Assembly: GCA_035524315.1 (NCBI GenBank)
Contig: DATKPD010000039.1
Coordinates: 1 to 64,000, forward strand
Source: BOG-938 sp035524315
GTDB lineage: Bacteria; Pseudomonadota; Alphaproteobacteria; Caulobacterales; Caulobacteraceae
DNA: 64,000 bases
Reading direction: 5' to 3'
Part shown: piece after piece, positions 51,266-60,584 of the stretch
Layout: each line of letters opens with the position of its first letter
Numbering within the stretch: position 1 is the first letter of the stretch
The notes under the pieces: model-generated
Told to the model about the DNA's origin: nothing
Databases searched by the model: none
Seen by the model: only the letters and a program-made list of their open reading frames with translations
Translations under genes and position numbers: made by a program

Positions 51266-52687
51266 ATGACCGACGACGCCTCCGACACAACCGCCCGCGC
51301 CGCTCCGGACGCCGGCCAGACCATATGGGGCGGACGCTTCTCGGCCAAGCCCGCCGAACTGATGCAGGCGATCAACGTCTCGATCGGCTTCGACCAGCGC
51401 CTCGCGCCCCAGGACCTCAGGGGCTCGCGCGCCCATGCCGCCATGCTGATCGCGACGGGCGTGATCTCGCCCGAGGACGGCGCCGACATCCTACGCGGCC
51501 TGGAAGCAATCGAGCAGGAAATGGCCGAGGGCGCCTTTCCCTTCCGCGACGAGTTCGAAGACATCCACATGAACGTGGAGATGCGGCTGAAGGAGCTGAT
51601 CGGCGAGGCGTCGGGGCGACTGCACACCGCCCGCTCGCGCAACGATCAGGTGGCGGTGGATTTCCGCCTGTGGGTGCGCGAGGCGTGCGAGCGTTCGGCG
51701 GCCCAGCTTCAAGGACTGCAAAAGGCGTTGCTGGCCAAGGCCGAGGCCCACGCCGACACGATCATGCCCGGCTTCACCCATCTGCAGCCGGCCCAGCCGG
51801 TAACCTTCGGCCACCACCTGATGGCCTATGTCGAGATGTTCGGCCGCGACGCCGGCCGCTTCGCCGACGCCCGCGCACGCATGAACGAGAGCCCGCTGGG
51901 CGCCGCCGCCCTGGCCGGATCGCCCTTCCCCATCGACCGGCGCATGACCGCTGAAGCCCTGGGGTTCGAGCGGCCCACGGCCAATTCGCTCGACAGCGTC
52001 TCGGCGCGCGATTTCGCGCTGGAGGCCCTGTCGGCGGCGTCCATCTGCGCGACCCACTTGTCGCGCTTGGCCGAAGAGATCGTGCTGTGGGTCACGCCGC
52101 AGTTCGGCTTCATCAAGCTATCGGACGCCTTCACCACCGGCTCGTCGATCATGCCGCAGAAGCGCAATCCCGACGCGGCGGAGTTGGTGCGCGCCAAGAC
52201 CGGCCGCATCCTCGGCTCGCTGGTGGCGCTTATGACGGTGATGAAGGGCCTGCCGCTGGCCTATTCAAAGGACATGCAGGAGGACAAGCCGCCGGTGTTC
52301 GAGGCCTTCGACAGCCTGGAGCTGGCTTTGTTGGCCATGACCGGCATGATCCACGATCTGGAACCCGACCGCGCGCGCATGGCCGCGGCCGCCGGCGCCG
52401 GCTATTCCACCGCAACCGACCTGGCCGACTGGCTGGTGCGCGAACTGAACCTGCCCTTCCGGCAGGCCCACCACGTCACCGGGGCGGCGGTGAAGCGAGC
52501 CGAAACCCTGGGCCTCGATCTGCCGGACTTGCCACTGGCCGAGTTTAAGGCCATCGAACCGGGGATCACCGAGGCGGTCTACGCCTTCCTCACGCCCGAG
52601 GCCTCGGTCGCCAGCCGCAAAAGCTATGGCGGCGCCGCGCCGGTCCAGGTGCGCGCGCAGATTCAACGCTGGAAGGAGCGCCTCTGA
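51266..52687 (+). CDS. argH: Argininosuccinate lyase
   Basis: A 473-residue ArgH of the fumarase/aspartase family. The signature G-S-S-I-M-P-Q-K-R-N-P-D, the TARSRNDQVAVDFRLW segment and TPGFTHLQPAQPVTFGHH-like block (MPGFTHLQ) are present. It splits argininosuccinate into arginine and fumarate. About 20 extra residues precede WGGRFS, and no other start codon is available, so ATG 51266 is firm. TGATG couples it to lptM. Confidence 0.97.
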   Translation: MTDDASDTTARAAPDAGQTIWGGRFSAKPAELMQAINVSIGFDQRLAPQDLRGSRAHAAMLIATGVISPEDGADILRGLEAIEQEMAEGAFPFRDEFEDIHMNVEMRLKELIGEASGRLHTARSRNDQVAVDFRLWVREACERSAAQLQGLQKALLAKAEAHADTIMPGFTHLQPAQPVTFGHHLMAYVEMFGRDAGRFADARARMNESPLGAAALAGSPFPIDRRMTAEALGFERPTANSLDSVSARDFALEALSAASICATHLSRLAEEIVLWVTPQFGFIKLSDAFTTGSSIMPQKRNPDAAELVRAKTGRILGSLVALMTVMKGLPLAYSKDMQEDKPPVFEAFDSLELALLAMTGMIHDLEPDRARMAAAAGAGYSTATDLADWLVRELNLPFRQAHHVTGAAVKRAETLGLDLPDLPLAEFKAIEPGITEAVYAFLTPEASVASRKSYGGAAPVQVRAQIQRWKERL

Positions 52688-53055
52688 TGCCCGCATCCGC
52701 CCTCGACACCACCGGCAAGCTGACCTTGTGCGCCGCGCTGCTCGGCGCCCTTGCGCTCAGCGCCTGCGGCAAGGTCGGCTCGCTCGACCGCCCTGCGCCG
52801 CTGTTCGGGCGCAAGGACAAGGCCGAGTACGCGGCCGAAAAGAAGCGCGAGCAGATGCAGGCCCGCGCCAACCGCGCCGGCGACAAGGGCGGCGATCCCG
52901 CCCCGCCCGCCCCCGACTACGGTCAGGGCGACCCGACGCTCGATCCCGCGCGCGCCGCGCCGACGCCCGGCGCGGCCAGCAATCCCTTCAGCAATCCCAA
53001 CTCGGGCGGCTTGATGCAGGATCCTGTGGCCAATCCGAACGCGCTGCCCCGATGA
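52687..53055 (+). CDS. lptM: LptM-like small outer-membrane lipoprotein
   Basis: A 122-residue lipoprotein with lipobox LSAC (Cys27) followed by G-K-V-G-S-L-D-R-P, the LptM/YifL signature. LptM helps the LptDE LPS translocon mature in E. coli. The long hydrophilic C-terminal part, rich in Asn/Pro, is an extension beyond the usual ~70 residues. Its position between argH and lysA fits the typical alphaproteobacterial arrangement. Confidence 0.85.
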   Translation: MPASALDTTGKLTLCAALLGALALSACGKVGSLDRPAPLFGRKDKAEYAAEKKREQMQARANRAGDKGGDPAPPAPDYGQGDPTLDPARAAPTPGAASNPFSNPNSGGLMQDPVANPNALPR

Positions 53056-53109
53056 CGATAGGCGCGATGACGTTTCGCCGAGCGGCCCTGACACGATGAA
53101 CCTGACGCG

Positions 53110-54375
53110 ATGAATCTGTTCGAGGTTCGCGGCGGCGAGCTCTATTGCGAAGACGTGCCCCTGGCGCGCATCGCCGAGGCGGTGGGCACGCCGGTCTATG
53201 TCTATTCGGCCGGCACCCTGGAGCGGCACTACACCGTGTTCCAGAACGCCTTCGCCGACCGGCGGGCGCTGGTGGCCTTCGCGGTCAAGGCTAACTCCAA
53301 TCTGTCGGTGCTGCGCACCCTGGCCAAGCTGGGCGCCGGGGCGGACACGGTGTCGGAGGGCGAGATCCGCCGCGCCCTGGCGGCCGGCGTGCCGCCCGAA
53401 CGCATCGTCTTTTCCGGCGTCGGCAAGACCGCGCGCGAACTGGCCTTCGCCATTCAGGTCGGGGTGTCGGAAATCAATGTCGAGTCCGAGCCAGAGCTGG
53501 ACCGCCTGGCCGAGATCGCCACGGATATGGGCGCGCGGCCCGCGATCACCATCCGCGTCAATCCCGACATCGCCGCGGGCGGACACGCCAAGATCGCCAC
53601 GGGCAAGAGCGACAACAAGTTCGGCGTGTCGTTCTCCGAGGCCCAGCGGCTCTACGCCAAGGCCCACGCCTCCCCTTCGCTCGATCCCATCGGCGTGTCC
53701 TGCCACATCGGCAGCCAGATCACCGACCTGGCCCCCATGCGCGCGGCCTTCGCCAAGATGCGCGGCCTGGTGCAGACCCTGCGCGAGAGCGGCCTTGCGG
53801 TCGAACGGTTGGACCTGGGCGGAGGCCTCGGCGCGCCCTATTTCGACCAACCCGATCCGCCCTCGCCGGCCGAATTCGCCAAGGCGGTGGCCGAGGCCCT
53901 GGACGGACTGGACGTCGACCTGGTGTTCGAGCCGGGGCGGGTGATCGCCGCCAACGCGGGGGTGCTGCTGGCCAGCGTGATCCACATCCATGAGCGGCCC
54001 GAAGGCAAGCGCTTCCTGGTGGTTGACGCGGCGATGAACGATCTGATGCGGCCGGCGATGTACGACGCCTTTCACGACCTGCGGCCCGTGAAAACGCCGC
54101 GCGCGGGCGCCAACCTGTCAGCGATGGATGTGGTCGGCCCGGTGTGCGAGACCGGCGACACCTTCAGCCGCGACCGGCTCCTGCCGCCGCTGGCGCCGGG
54201 CGCTCTGGTGGCGTTCATGACCGCCGGCGCCTACGGCGCGACCATGTCGAGCGAATATAACAGCCGGCCGCTCGTGCCAGAGGTGCTGGTCAAGGGCGCG
54301 GACTTCGCGGTCACGCGCCCGCGTCCCTCCTATGAGGAGATGCTGGCGCGCGAACCGCTGGCGCCCTGGCTTTAA
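53110..54375 (+). CDS. lysA: Diaminopimelate decarboxylase
   Basis: A 421-residue PLP enzyme of the alanine racemase-like fold. The PLP Lys is in VAFAVKANSN; HIGSQI, the GGGLGAPYF loop and VGPVCETGD with the substrate-binding Cys are conserved. It makes lysine from meso-diaminopimelate. It follows lptM by 54 bases. Confidence 0.96.
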   Translation: MNLFEVRGGELYCEDVPLARIAEAVGTPVYVYSAGTLERHYTVFQNAFADRRALVAFAVKANSNLSVLRTLAKLGAGADTVSEGEIRRALAAGVPPERIVFSGVGKTARELAFAIQVGVSEINVESEPELDRLAEIATDMGARPAITIRVNPDIAAGGHAKIATGKSDNKFGVSFSEAQRLYAKAHASPSLDPIGVSCHIGSQITDLAPMRAAFAKMRGLVQTLRESGLAVERLDLGGGLGAPYFDQPDPPSPAEFAKAVAEALDGLDVDLVFEPGRVIAANAGVLLASVIHIHERPEGKRFLVVDAAMNDLMRPAMYDAFHDLRPVKTPRAGANLSAMDVVGPVCETGDTFSRDRLLPPLAPGALVAFMTAGAYGATMSSEYNSRPLVPEVLVKGADFAVTRPRPSYEEMLAREPLAPWL

Positions 54376-54396
54376 GCCGCCAGGGCTGATCAGAGC

Positions 54397-54957
54397 TTAG
54401 TGCGCGGTCGGGCGAGCCGCCTGGGGCTTGGCCGGCTTGCGCACGCGCGGAGCGCGGCGGGCGACACTGGCGGCTTCACGCGCGGTCACCGCCTCGTGGC
54501 TTTGATCCAGGGCGCGGGTGTCGGCCTCGCGGCGGGCGCGCAGGATCATGCCCAGGGTCATGGCGACGCCGATGGTCAGGCCGATGCCGGCGGCCACCGC
54601 GACCACCGACAGCGGGCTGCGCCCGGCCAGGGCCGTGAGGTCGGCGTAGGACTCCTCGGCCTTTTCCGCCGCCGCCTTGCGGGCGCGGTCGCCAACCACC
54701 TTGGCCTGCTGGCGGCCTTGTTCGGCCAGAACGGCGGCGCGGTGCGCATTGGCCTTGATCAGGCTTTCGCCCTCTTCGGCCAGCTGGGCGGCGGCGCCGC
54801 GGATCAGATCGACCGCCTCGTCCAGCTTGTGACGCAGGTAGTCGGAGCTTTCGTCCACCAGGTCGGTGACGCGGGCGGGCGCCCGGTCCAGTTCGCGGCG
54901 GGCGGTCTTCTCAAAGCGGACGAGGTTCATGGCTTTGCCTTCGGCGAAATTTGTCAT
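54397..54957 (-). CDS. Membrane-anchored helical protein (DUF883/ElaB-like)
   Basis: A 186-residue protein: a long helical, coiled-coil-like Ala/Glu/Arg-rich region (~10-105), one hydrophobic segment near 110-135 (SVVAVAAGIGLTIGVAMTLGM) and a basic tail. This resembles DUF883/ElaB proteins that tether ribosomes or nucleoid to the membrane. The start could be ATG 54957, or ATG 54930 (MNLVRF) which has AAGG before it. It is convergent with lysA. Confidence 0.65.
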   Translation of the reverse strand: MTNFAEGKAMNLVRFEKTARRELDRAPARVTDLVDESSDYLRHKLDEAVDLIRGAAAQLAEEGESLIKANAHRAAVLAEQGRQQAKVVGDRARKAAAEKAEESYADLTALAGRSPLSVVAVAAGIGLTIGVAMTLGMILRARREADTRALDQSHEAVTAREAASVARRAPRVRKPAKPQAARPTAH

Positions 54958-55014
54958 CGCCAAGACAACCCCTAAGTCCTGCCCCGCGTTCCGCGAAGCT
55001 TGCCGATCACGCGC

Positions 55015-55551
55015 TTAGTCGAGCGCCCCGATGTAGGGCAGGCCACGCCAGTCGCCGGCGGCGTCCATCCCGTAGCCGACCAGGAAACGCGCCGGAGCCT
55101 CCCAGCCGACGAAATGCGGCTTGAGCGCCCGGGGCTCGGGCCACGGCTTGCTGGCGAACACGGCGTAGAACACCTCGCGCGCGCCATGCTCCATCACGAT
55201 GCGGCCGCCCTCGCTCAGCGACAGGCCGGAATCGAACACGTCGTCGATCAGCAGCACCTTGCGCCCTTCGACCGGGCGCTGCAGGCCCGCGCGCACCTCG
55301 CACCGACCGCTCGACACGCGATGCTCGCCGTAGGAGGTCAGCCAGAGGGCGTCGAACGGCAGATGCTTGCCCCGGCGCGCCAGGGCCCGCGTCAGATCGG
55401 CCGCGAACCAAAGGCCGCCGGTCAGCAGGCACACGGCCACGGTGTCGGATTCGACCAACGGCTCGATGTCAGCGGCCATCCGTTCGATCCGCGCGGCAAT
55501 GTCCTCAGCGCTGAGCAGGACTTCGGGGTCGGCGAGCAAGCTGGGTTTCAT
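55015..55551 (-). CDS. hpt: Hypoxanthine phosphoribosyltransferase-like protein
   Basis: A 178-residue type I phosphoribosyltransferase. The PRPP loop is V-L-L-I-D-D-V-F-D-S-G, with the family's late F-L-V-G-Y-G-M-D-A-A-G-D-W-R-G-L-P-Y block. It salvages purine bases to nucleotides. It follows the DUF3426 gene by one base. Confidence 0.9.
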   Translation of the reverse strand: MKPSLLADPEVLLSAEDIAARIERMAADIEPLVESDTVAVCLLTGGLWFAADLTRALARRGKHLPFDALWLTSYGEHRVSSGRCEVRAGLQRPVEGRKVLLIDDVFDSGLSLSEGGRIVMEHGAREVFYAVFASKPWPEPRALKPHFVGWEAPARFLVGYGMDAAGDWRGLPYIGALD

Positions 55552-55552
55552 G

Positions 55553-56470
55553 TCATTCGACTGAGGCGTGGGGCGACAGGGCGTAGGGCGATCCGGCCGG
55601 CAGGGGCCGGGCCTCCGGGGCGGCGCTGAGCATGGCCGGGGACGGCGGCTTGCCAGGCGAGGTCGGCGGCGCGCCGGCCGTCGGTCCTGGCGCGGGCGCG
55701 GCGTTGGCGGCCGGCGGCGGGCCGACCAGGGGCCCGCGCAGCTTGGGCGGCGGAGTCGGATGGGCGGGAACCGCGTCGAGGGCGAAGGTCACTTCGACGT
55801 CGCTGGCGGTCTGGGGCGGGTTGACCAGGGCCACGGCGAAGCGGCGCGTGTCGCCCGGCTGGATCGGATCGGGCGCGGGCGCGTCGGCAAGTTGGCGCGC
55901 CACGGAGCGTCCGTCCTTGGACAGCAGGCTGACCCTGAGCGGCGGGGCGCTGACCGAGCGGTCGGCGACGTTGCGCACCACGCCCGACACCATCACCGCC
56001 GGATGCCCGCCAGCGGCGCCAGGCGCGGCTTTGACCTGCTCGATGATCAGGCCGGTGGGATTCACCGCCAGGCCGACCGCGGCATAGGCGCTGGCGGTCT
56101 TGGGCCACAGGCGCACCACGCTTACGCGGAACACCGCCGCCAGGGCGAACATCAGCACCAGCGCCGTCGCCAGCCCGGCCCAGATGGCGCCCGTAGCCGC
56201 GGCTTCGCGCACCTTACGCTGTTCCAGCGCGCGCGCGCGGAAGGTTTGCGACAGGCGGTCGGCGGGCAGGCCCGCGAGGGTGTCGCTGTCGATGCGCAGC
56301 GGCGGTTCAGGCTCGGGCGGCGACTCTTGCAGGGCCAGCGGCTCCTCGGCCGCCGGCTCCGCGCGCCAAGTCGATGCGCAGCTTGTGCATTTGACCGTTC
56401 GCCCGGTCCGCCCAACCTGCTCATCGGGCAGGAAATAGCGGGTGGCGCAGTTGGGACAGGTCAGTATCAT
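55553..56470 (-). CDS. MJ0042 zinc-finger / DUF3426 membrane protein
   Basis: A 305-residue protein. The N-terminal zinc ribbon has Cys5, Cys8, Cys28 and Cys31 (MJ0042 family), then an acidic/Pro linker, one membrane segment (~95-120) and a DUF3426-like beta domain (VSGVVRNVADRS...). The last ~70 residues are Pro/Ala-rich. In Alphaproteobacteria it neighbours ftsE; its role is not known. It is divergent from ftsE with 56 bases between. Confidence 0.82.
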   Translation of the reverse strand: MILTCPNCATRYFLPDEQVGRTGRTVKCTSCASTWRAEPAAEEPLALQESPPEPEPPLRIDSDTLAGLPADRLSQTFRARALEQRKVREAAATGAIWAGLATALVLMFALAAVFRVSVVRLWPKTASAYAAVGLAVNPTGLIIEQVKAAPGAAGGHPAVMVSGVVRNVADRSVSAPPLRVSLLSKDGRSVARQLADAPAPDPIQPGDTRRFAVALVNPPQTASDVEVTFALDAVPAHPTPPPKLRGPLVGPPPAANAAPAPGPTAGAPPTSPGKPPSPAMLSAAPEARPLPAGSPYALSPHASVE

Positions 56471-56526
56471 GGCCCGCGAATCGGTCGCTCCAGCTACTCC
56501 TTTGGACGTCGCCGATTTCCGCCTCC

Positions 56527-57273
56527 ATGTCCAGAAACGCGCTCCAGTTCCCTGATTCCGCCGAGGGCGCCGACGCCGAGACGGCGTCCGGCGTCGCGCC
56601 GCCGCCCATATTGCGCCTGACCGGCGTGGGCATGCGCTACGGTCGCGCGCCCGAAACCCTGAGCGACATCTCCCTCACCCTGGCCGCCGGCTCGTTCCAT
56701 TTCCTGACCGGGCCCTCCGGGGCGGGCAAAAGCTCGCTGCTTAAGCTGATCTACATGGCCGAGCGGCCCTCGCGCGGGCTGATCAACCTGTTCGGCCAGG
56801 ACCTGTCGACCGCGCCGCGCAAGGCGCTGCCCAAGCTGCGCCAGCGCATCGGCGTGGTGTTCCAGGAGTTTCGCCTGCTCGATCACCTGAGCGCGTTCGA
56901 CAATGTCGCCCTGCCGCTGCGGATCGCCGGGCGCAAGCCCCAGGACTACCGGCTGGACGTGGCCGAGTTGATGGGGTGGGTCGGGCTCGGCGCCAAGCTG
57001 CACGCCATGCCGGCGACCTTGTCCGGCGGGGAAAAGCAGCGCCTAGCCATCGCGCGGGCCGTGGTCGCCCGGCCCGACCTGATCATCGCCGACGAGCCGA
57101 CCGGCAACGTCGACCACGCCCTGAGCCTGCGCATCCTCAAGCTGTTCGTCGAGCTCAACCGGTTGGGCGCCACGGTGCTGATCGCCAGCCACGACGAGGA
57201 CCTGGTGGCGCGATCGGGCATGCCGGTGCTGACCTTGGATCATGGCCGGCTGGTCGGAGGGGACGCCCCATGA
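56527..57273 (+). CDS. ftsE: Cell division ATP-binding protein FtsE
   Basis: A 248-residue ABC ATPase with Walker A G-P-S-G-A-G-K-S-S, the ABC signature LSGGEKQR, and Walker B LIIADEPTGN. FtsE drives FtsX to activate septal amidases. The first ~30 residues are an extra leader compared with E. coli FtsE; no later ATG fits well. The stop overlaps the ftsX start (ATGA). Confidence 0.95.
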   Translation: MSRNALQFPDSAEGADAETASGVAPPPILRLTGVGMRYGRAPETLSDISLTLAAGSFHFLTGPSGAGKSSLLKLIYMAERPSRGLINLFGQDLSTAPRKALPKLRQRIGVVFQEFRLLDHLSAFDNVALPLRIAGRKPQDYRLDVAELMGWVGLGAKLHAMPATLSGGEKQRLAIARAVVARPDLIIADEPTGNVDHALSLRILKLFVELNRLGATVLIASHDEDLVARSGMPVLTLDHGRLVGGDAP

Positions 57274-58169
57274 CCGACCAGACCGCCGCCTTCCTGCGCC
57301 ACTGGCGCCCGGGCCCGCTGCTGCCGGCGCGCGACGCCCGCGACGGGGCCCTGGCCTTCGTCATCGCGGTGCTGTGCTTCTTCGCCTGCCTGACCGCCCT
57401 GGCCGCCATGGCCGGCGACCGGGCCGCGCGCGGCTGGACCGCCCAGTTGCAGGACTCCGCCACCGTACTGGTGCGGCCGACCGGCGGCGAAACGGCCGAC
57501 GCCGCCGCGGCGCGCGCGGCCGAGGCCCTGGCCGGGGTCAAGGGCGTGGGCGAGGTTCAGGCTCTGGGACGCGACAAGGCCGTGGCGCTGCTGCAGCCCT
57601 GGATCGGCAAGGACGCCCTGCCCGAGGACCTGCCCATACCCCGCTTGGTCGCGGTCGATCTGGACAAAGCCCATCCCGCCTCGGCCGCCGACCTTGAGCA
57701 CGCCCTTCAGGCCCAGGGCGTGGACGCCACGGTCGACGACCACAGCCTGTGGATCGGCGACATTCTCAAGGCCGGGGCCCTGACCCGGCTGGCGGCGCTG
57801 GGCCTGTTCGCCCTGACGGCCGCGGCCGCCGCCGCAGTGATCGCCTTCGCCGCCCGCGCCGCCCTGGCCGCGCGGCTGCAGATCGTGGAGGTGCTGCACG
57901 TGTCGGGCGCCGACGACGGGTTCATCGCCGGCCTTATCCAGCGCCGCTTCGCCCTTTTGGCCGCGGCGGCGGGCTTGTTTGCCGCGGCGGCGGCGGCGAT
58001 GATTGGCGCGATCGCCCGCGCGCTCGGCGGCGACGGCGGCCTGACGCCGATCCTGCCGGTCGCCTGGACCGATCTTCTGGTGCTGCCGATCTGCCCCTTG
58101 GCGGCCGCCGTGATCGCCGGGGCGACGGCGCGGGCGGCGGCGATACGATTGCTGAAGGAGTTGGGTTAG
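57270..58169 (+). CDS. ftsX: Cell division permease FtsX
   Basis: A 299-residue FtsX with four spans (one near ~28-50, three in the C-terminal half) and a periplasmic loop between the first two. The C-terminal EVLHVSGADDGFIAGLIQRRF segment is typical. It pairs with FtsE. ATG 57270 overlaps the ftsE stop. Confidence 0.92.
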   Translation: MTDQTAAFLRHWRPGPLLPARDARDGALAFVIAVLCFFACLTALAAMAGDRAARGWTAQLQDSATVLVRPTGGETADAAAARAAEALAGVKGVGEVQALGRDKAVALLQPWIGKDALPEDLPIPRLVAVDLDKAHPASAADLEHALQAQGVDATVDDHSLWIGDILKAGALTRLAALGLFALTAAAAAAVIAFAARAALAARLQIVEVLHVSGADDGFIAGLIQRRFALLAAAAGLFAAAAAAMIGAIARALGGDGGLTPILPVAWTDLLVLPICPLAAAVIAGATARAAAIRLLKELG

Positions 58170-58182
58170 GCATGGGTGCGGC

Positions 58183-58839
58183 GTGAGGATCCTGGCGGTC
58201 GTCTTTCTGGCGCTGATCCTGTGGGGCGGCGGGCTGCTCGCCTTCGCCGCGCGCGTGGCCCATTCCACGCCCGCGCCGATGCCGCCCAAGGCCGAGGGGC
58301 TGGTGGTGCTGACCGGCATCTCCAGCCAGAGGATCGAGGCTGGCATGCAGCTTTTACGTAGGGGTCGCGCCGAGCGCATGCTGGTTTCGGGCGTGAACCG
58401 GGGCGCCACCCGAGCGGACATCAAGCGCGCGGCCCGCGCCACCTCGGCGCAGGTCTACAACTGCTGTGTGGACCTGGGTTTCGAGGCGGTCGACACCATC
58501 GGCAACGCGCGCGAGACCGCAGAATGGGTCAAGGCCCGGGGTTATGACACCCTGATCGTGGTCACAGCCGACTACCACATGCCGCGCGCCCTGCTCGAAA
58601 TCCGCAGCGCCTTGCCTGACATCACGGTGATTCCCTATCCAGTGGCGACCAACGAACTGAACGCGCGCCGATGGTGGCGCAGCCAGCAGGACGCTCGACG
58701 CATGATCGTGGAATACACCAAATACCTGATCATCCTGGGCCGTGAGACGGTCCATCGCCTGGCGCCCGGGGGCGCTCCAGCCGCCGCCGCCTCGGACGCG
58801 CCCCCGTCGGATGCGCGCCCCTCGAGCCAACCCGCATGA
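58183..58839 (+). CDS. YdcF-family (DUF218) membrane-anchored protein
   Basis: A 218-residue protein with a signal-anchor (~1-25) and the DUF218 domain: GLVVLTGISSQRIEAGMQLLRRGRAERMLVSG and TLIVVTADYHMPRALLEI. Members bind nucleotides or act in envelope assembly (ElyC/SanA-like). The start is GTG 58183. It overlaps plsC by four bases (ATGA), suggesting one operon ftsE-ftsX-ydcF-plsC. Confidence 0.85.
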   Translation: MRILAVVFLALILWGGGLLAFAARVAHSTPAPMPPKAEGLVVLTGISSQRIEAGMQLLRRGRAERMLVSGVNRGATRADIKRAARATSAQVYNCCVDLGFEAVDTIGNARETAEWVKARGYDTLIVVTADYHMPRALLEIRSALPDITVIPYPVATNELNARRWWRSQQDARRMIVEYTKYLIILGRETVHRLAPGGAPAAAASDAPPSDARPSSQPA

Positions 58840-59540
58840 CGGCCAAGATGCGCAAGGCGTTGCACGCCGCCTGGCTGTTCGGCGTGACCGGCCTGCTGAT
58901 GATCCTCTATCTGCCCCTGCTGCTGCTGCCGCGCGCGGCCATGCGCGGGGGGCTGAAGCTGTGGGCGGTGCTGATGGTGTTCGGCATGCGCTGGATCGGC
59001 GGGGTTCGGCTGGAGATTCGCGGGACCGAGCGCCTGCCGCCGGGCGCCTATCTGATCGCGGCCAAGCACCAGAGCTGGTTCGACATCGTCTCGCCGTTCC
59101 TCTATGCGCCCGACGCCCTGTTCGTAATGAAGAAGGAGCTGGGTCAGATTCCCGCTTTCGGCTGGCTCAGCCGCAAGGCCGGCATGATCGAGGTCGACCG
59201 CGAGGCCCACGCCAAGGCCTTGATGGCCATGCTGGCCGACGCCCGGCGCCTGATGGCCGAACCGCGTCAGCTGTTGATCTTCCCCGAAGGCAGCCGCAGT
59301 CCGCCCGGCGCGGCGACCAGCTACAAGCCCGGCGTGGCCGCCCTCTACCGCGAGCTCGACCTGCCGTGCGTGCCGGTGGCGACCAATTCCGGCGTCTTTC
59401 TCGATCCGCGCGGCGTGGCCCTCAGGCCCGGCGTGGTGGTGGTGGAAATCCTCGAGCCCCTGCCGCCGGGCCTCAAGCGCGGCGAATTCATGCGCCTGCT
59501 GCAGGACCGGATCGACGCGGCGTCGGCGGCCTTGCTCTAG
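58836..59540 (+). CDS. plsC: 1-acyl-sn-glycerol-3-phosphate acyltransferase
   Basis: A 234-residue PlsC with an N-terminal membrane anchor and the acyltransferase motifs: KHQSWFD (HxxxxD-type), FPEGSRS and the glycine-rich GMIEVDR block. It makes phosphatidic acid, a step of phospholipid synthesis. It converges with the sulfotransferase-like gene, stops overlapping by four bases. Confidence 0.92.
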   Translation: MTAKMRKALHAAWLFGVTGLLMILYLPLLLLPRAAMRGGLKLWAVLMVFGMRWIGGVRLEIRGTERLPPGAYLIAAKHQSWFDIVSPFLYAPDALFVMKKELGQIPAFGWLSRKAGMIEVDREAHAKALMAMLADARRLMAEPRQLLIFPEGSRSPPGAATSYKPGVAALYRELDLPCVPVATNSGVFLDPRGVALRPGVVVVEILEPLPPGLKRGEFMRLLQDRIDAASAALL

Positions 59541-60487
59541 GGGCCCGCCGGCGACAGCGTTCCGGCCGGAGCGGGCCGCACCGTGGGCGGCATGGCCGGC
59601 GCGCCGGCGTCCGCTGGCGTCGGCCACAGGGTGTAGTGCATGTGCTTGGCCAGCCGCCGCCACAGGAAGGCGCGGTCCCACGGCGACAGCCGACCCTTGG
59701 CGCGGGCCTGCGGATCGGAGACGGTCGCCTCGTTCCATACCGGGTCCATGCGCGCGGTCATGCTCTGACGCGACCCGGCCTCGACGCCGGCGGCCACGTC
59801 GGCGGCGCTCAACCTCACGCCCCAGTGCGCCCAGACGCGGCGGATCACATCCGCCGGATCGCTCTGCAACTGTTCGTAGCGCACGATCAGAACCGCCTTG
59901 GGGTCTTTCTCGGCGATCCAGCCCCAGCGGTTGAAGAAACGCACATACCACCACAGGTCGTCGATGCGCTTCTCGCCCGGCGCCGGCCGGCGAATGAAGT
60001 CCGACAGGGTTCCCAGCGCGCCGTCCGCGCCCCACTTGACGTAGTAGGACGACAGCGCCTCGGGAATGCTGCGCGCCAGGACCACGGTGGGCGGCAGGCG
60101 GCCCACGCCCAGCGCCAGGGGGATCAGGGTCAAGCGCGAGGGAATGGTGTGCGAACAGCCGATCTTGGGCGCGTCGGGCCGCTGGCGCGGCTTTTTGGGA
60201 TGGCAGATGAAGGCGTCGGCGGCCGGGCCGTTGGAATAGGCCGGCGGATCGAGCCCCAGCTTGTGCGCGATGGCGGCGCTGAGCATGGCGCGCAGCCAGT
60301 GGGTGCCCGAGTTCTTGCTCGAGAACAGATAGCCGTCGACTTGGCGGCTGTACTTCAGCAGGTGAAAGCTCGACAGATCGCTCTGCACATCCCGCACGGC
60401 CAGACGAAACGCGTCGCTCAACATTCCCCGGCCCCAATCGGCTCGACCCAGTGCGGCAGAATGACGCAGTAATTTTGTCAAAGACAT
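59537..60487 (-). CDS. Sulfotransferase-like protein
   Basis: A 316-residue protein with a PAPS-binding P-loop variant (S-S-K-N-S-G-T-H-W-L-R, residues 56-66), a VLARSIPEALSSYY region like the 3'-phosphate-binding loop, and VLIVRYEQLQSDP. It probably transfers sulfate to a surface molecule or small metabolite; the acceptor is unknown. The C-terminal ~35 residues are Pro/Ala-rich. It is divergent from imuA. Confidence 0.72.
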   Translation of the reverse strand: MSLTKLLRHSAALGRADWGRGMLSDAFRLAVRDVQSDLSSFHLLKYSRQVDGYLFSSKNSGTHWLRAMLSAAIAHKLGLDPPAYSNGPAADAFICHPKKPRQRPDAPKIGCSHTIPSRLTLIPLALGVGRLPPTVVLARSIPEALSSYYVKWGADGALGTLSDFIRRPAPGEKRIDDLWWYVRFFNRWGWIAEKDPKAVLIVRYEQLQSDPADVIRRVWAHWGVRLSAADVAAGVEAGSRQSMTARMDPVWNEATVSDPQARAKGRLSPWDRAFLWRRLAKHMHYTLWPTPADAGAPAMPPTVRPAPAGTLSPAGP

Positions 60488-60549
60488 GACGCTCGCACAT
60501 CAACGCGTTGCGAACGGTTTTCAGGCCCGAAATGATTGGGTTGCGCCGC

Positions 60550-60573
60550 TTGACTCTACTCCGTTATGAGAAC
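60550..60573 (+). promoter_or_regulatory. Predicted imuA promoter
   Basis: TTGACT (60550-60555) is a good -35 match to the Caulobacter sigma-70-type consensus (TTGACGS). Ten bases later ATGAGAAC is a weak -10. The start of transcription would fall near 60580, almost on the start codon. Confidence 0.4.
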
Positions 60574-60584
60574 AAAAAGTGAAC
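60570..60584 (+). promoter_or_regulatory. LexA box upstream of imuA
   Basis: GAAC-N7-GAAC (60570-60584) is the reverse complement of the alphaproteobacterial SOS operator GTTC-N7-GTTC, with a perfect match in both halves. It overlaps the presumed -10 and start of transcription, and ends on the base before the imuA ATG at 60585. LexA bound here would block the imuA-imuB-dnaE2 transcript. Confidence 0.8.
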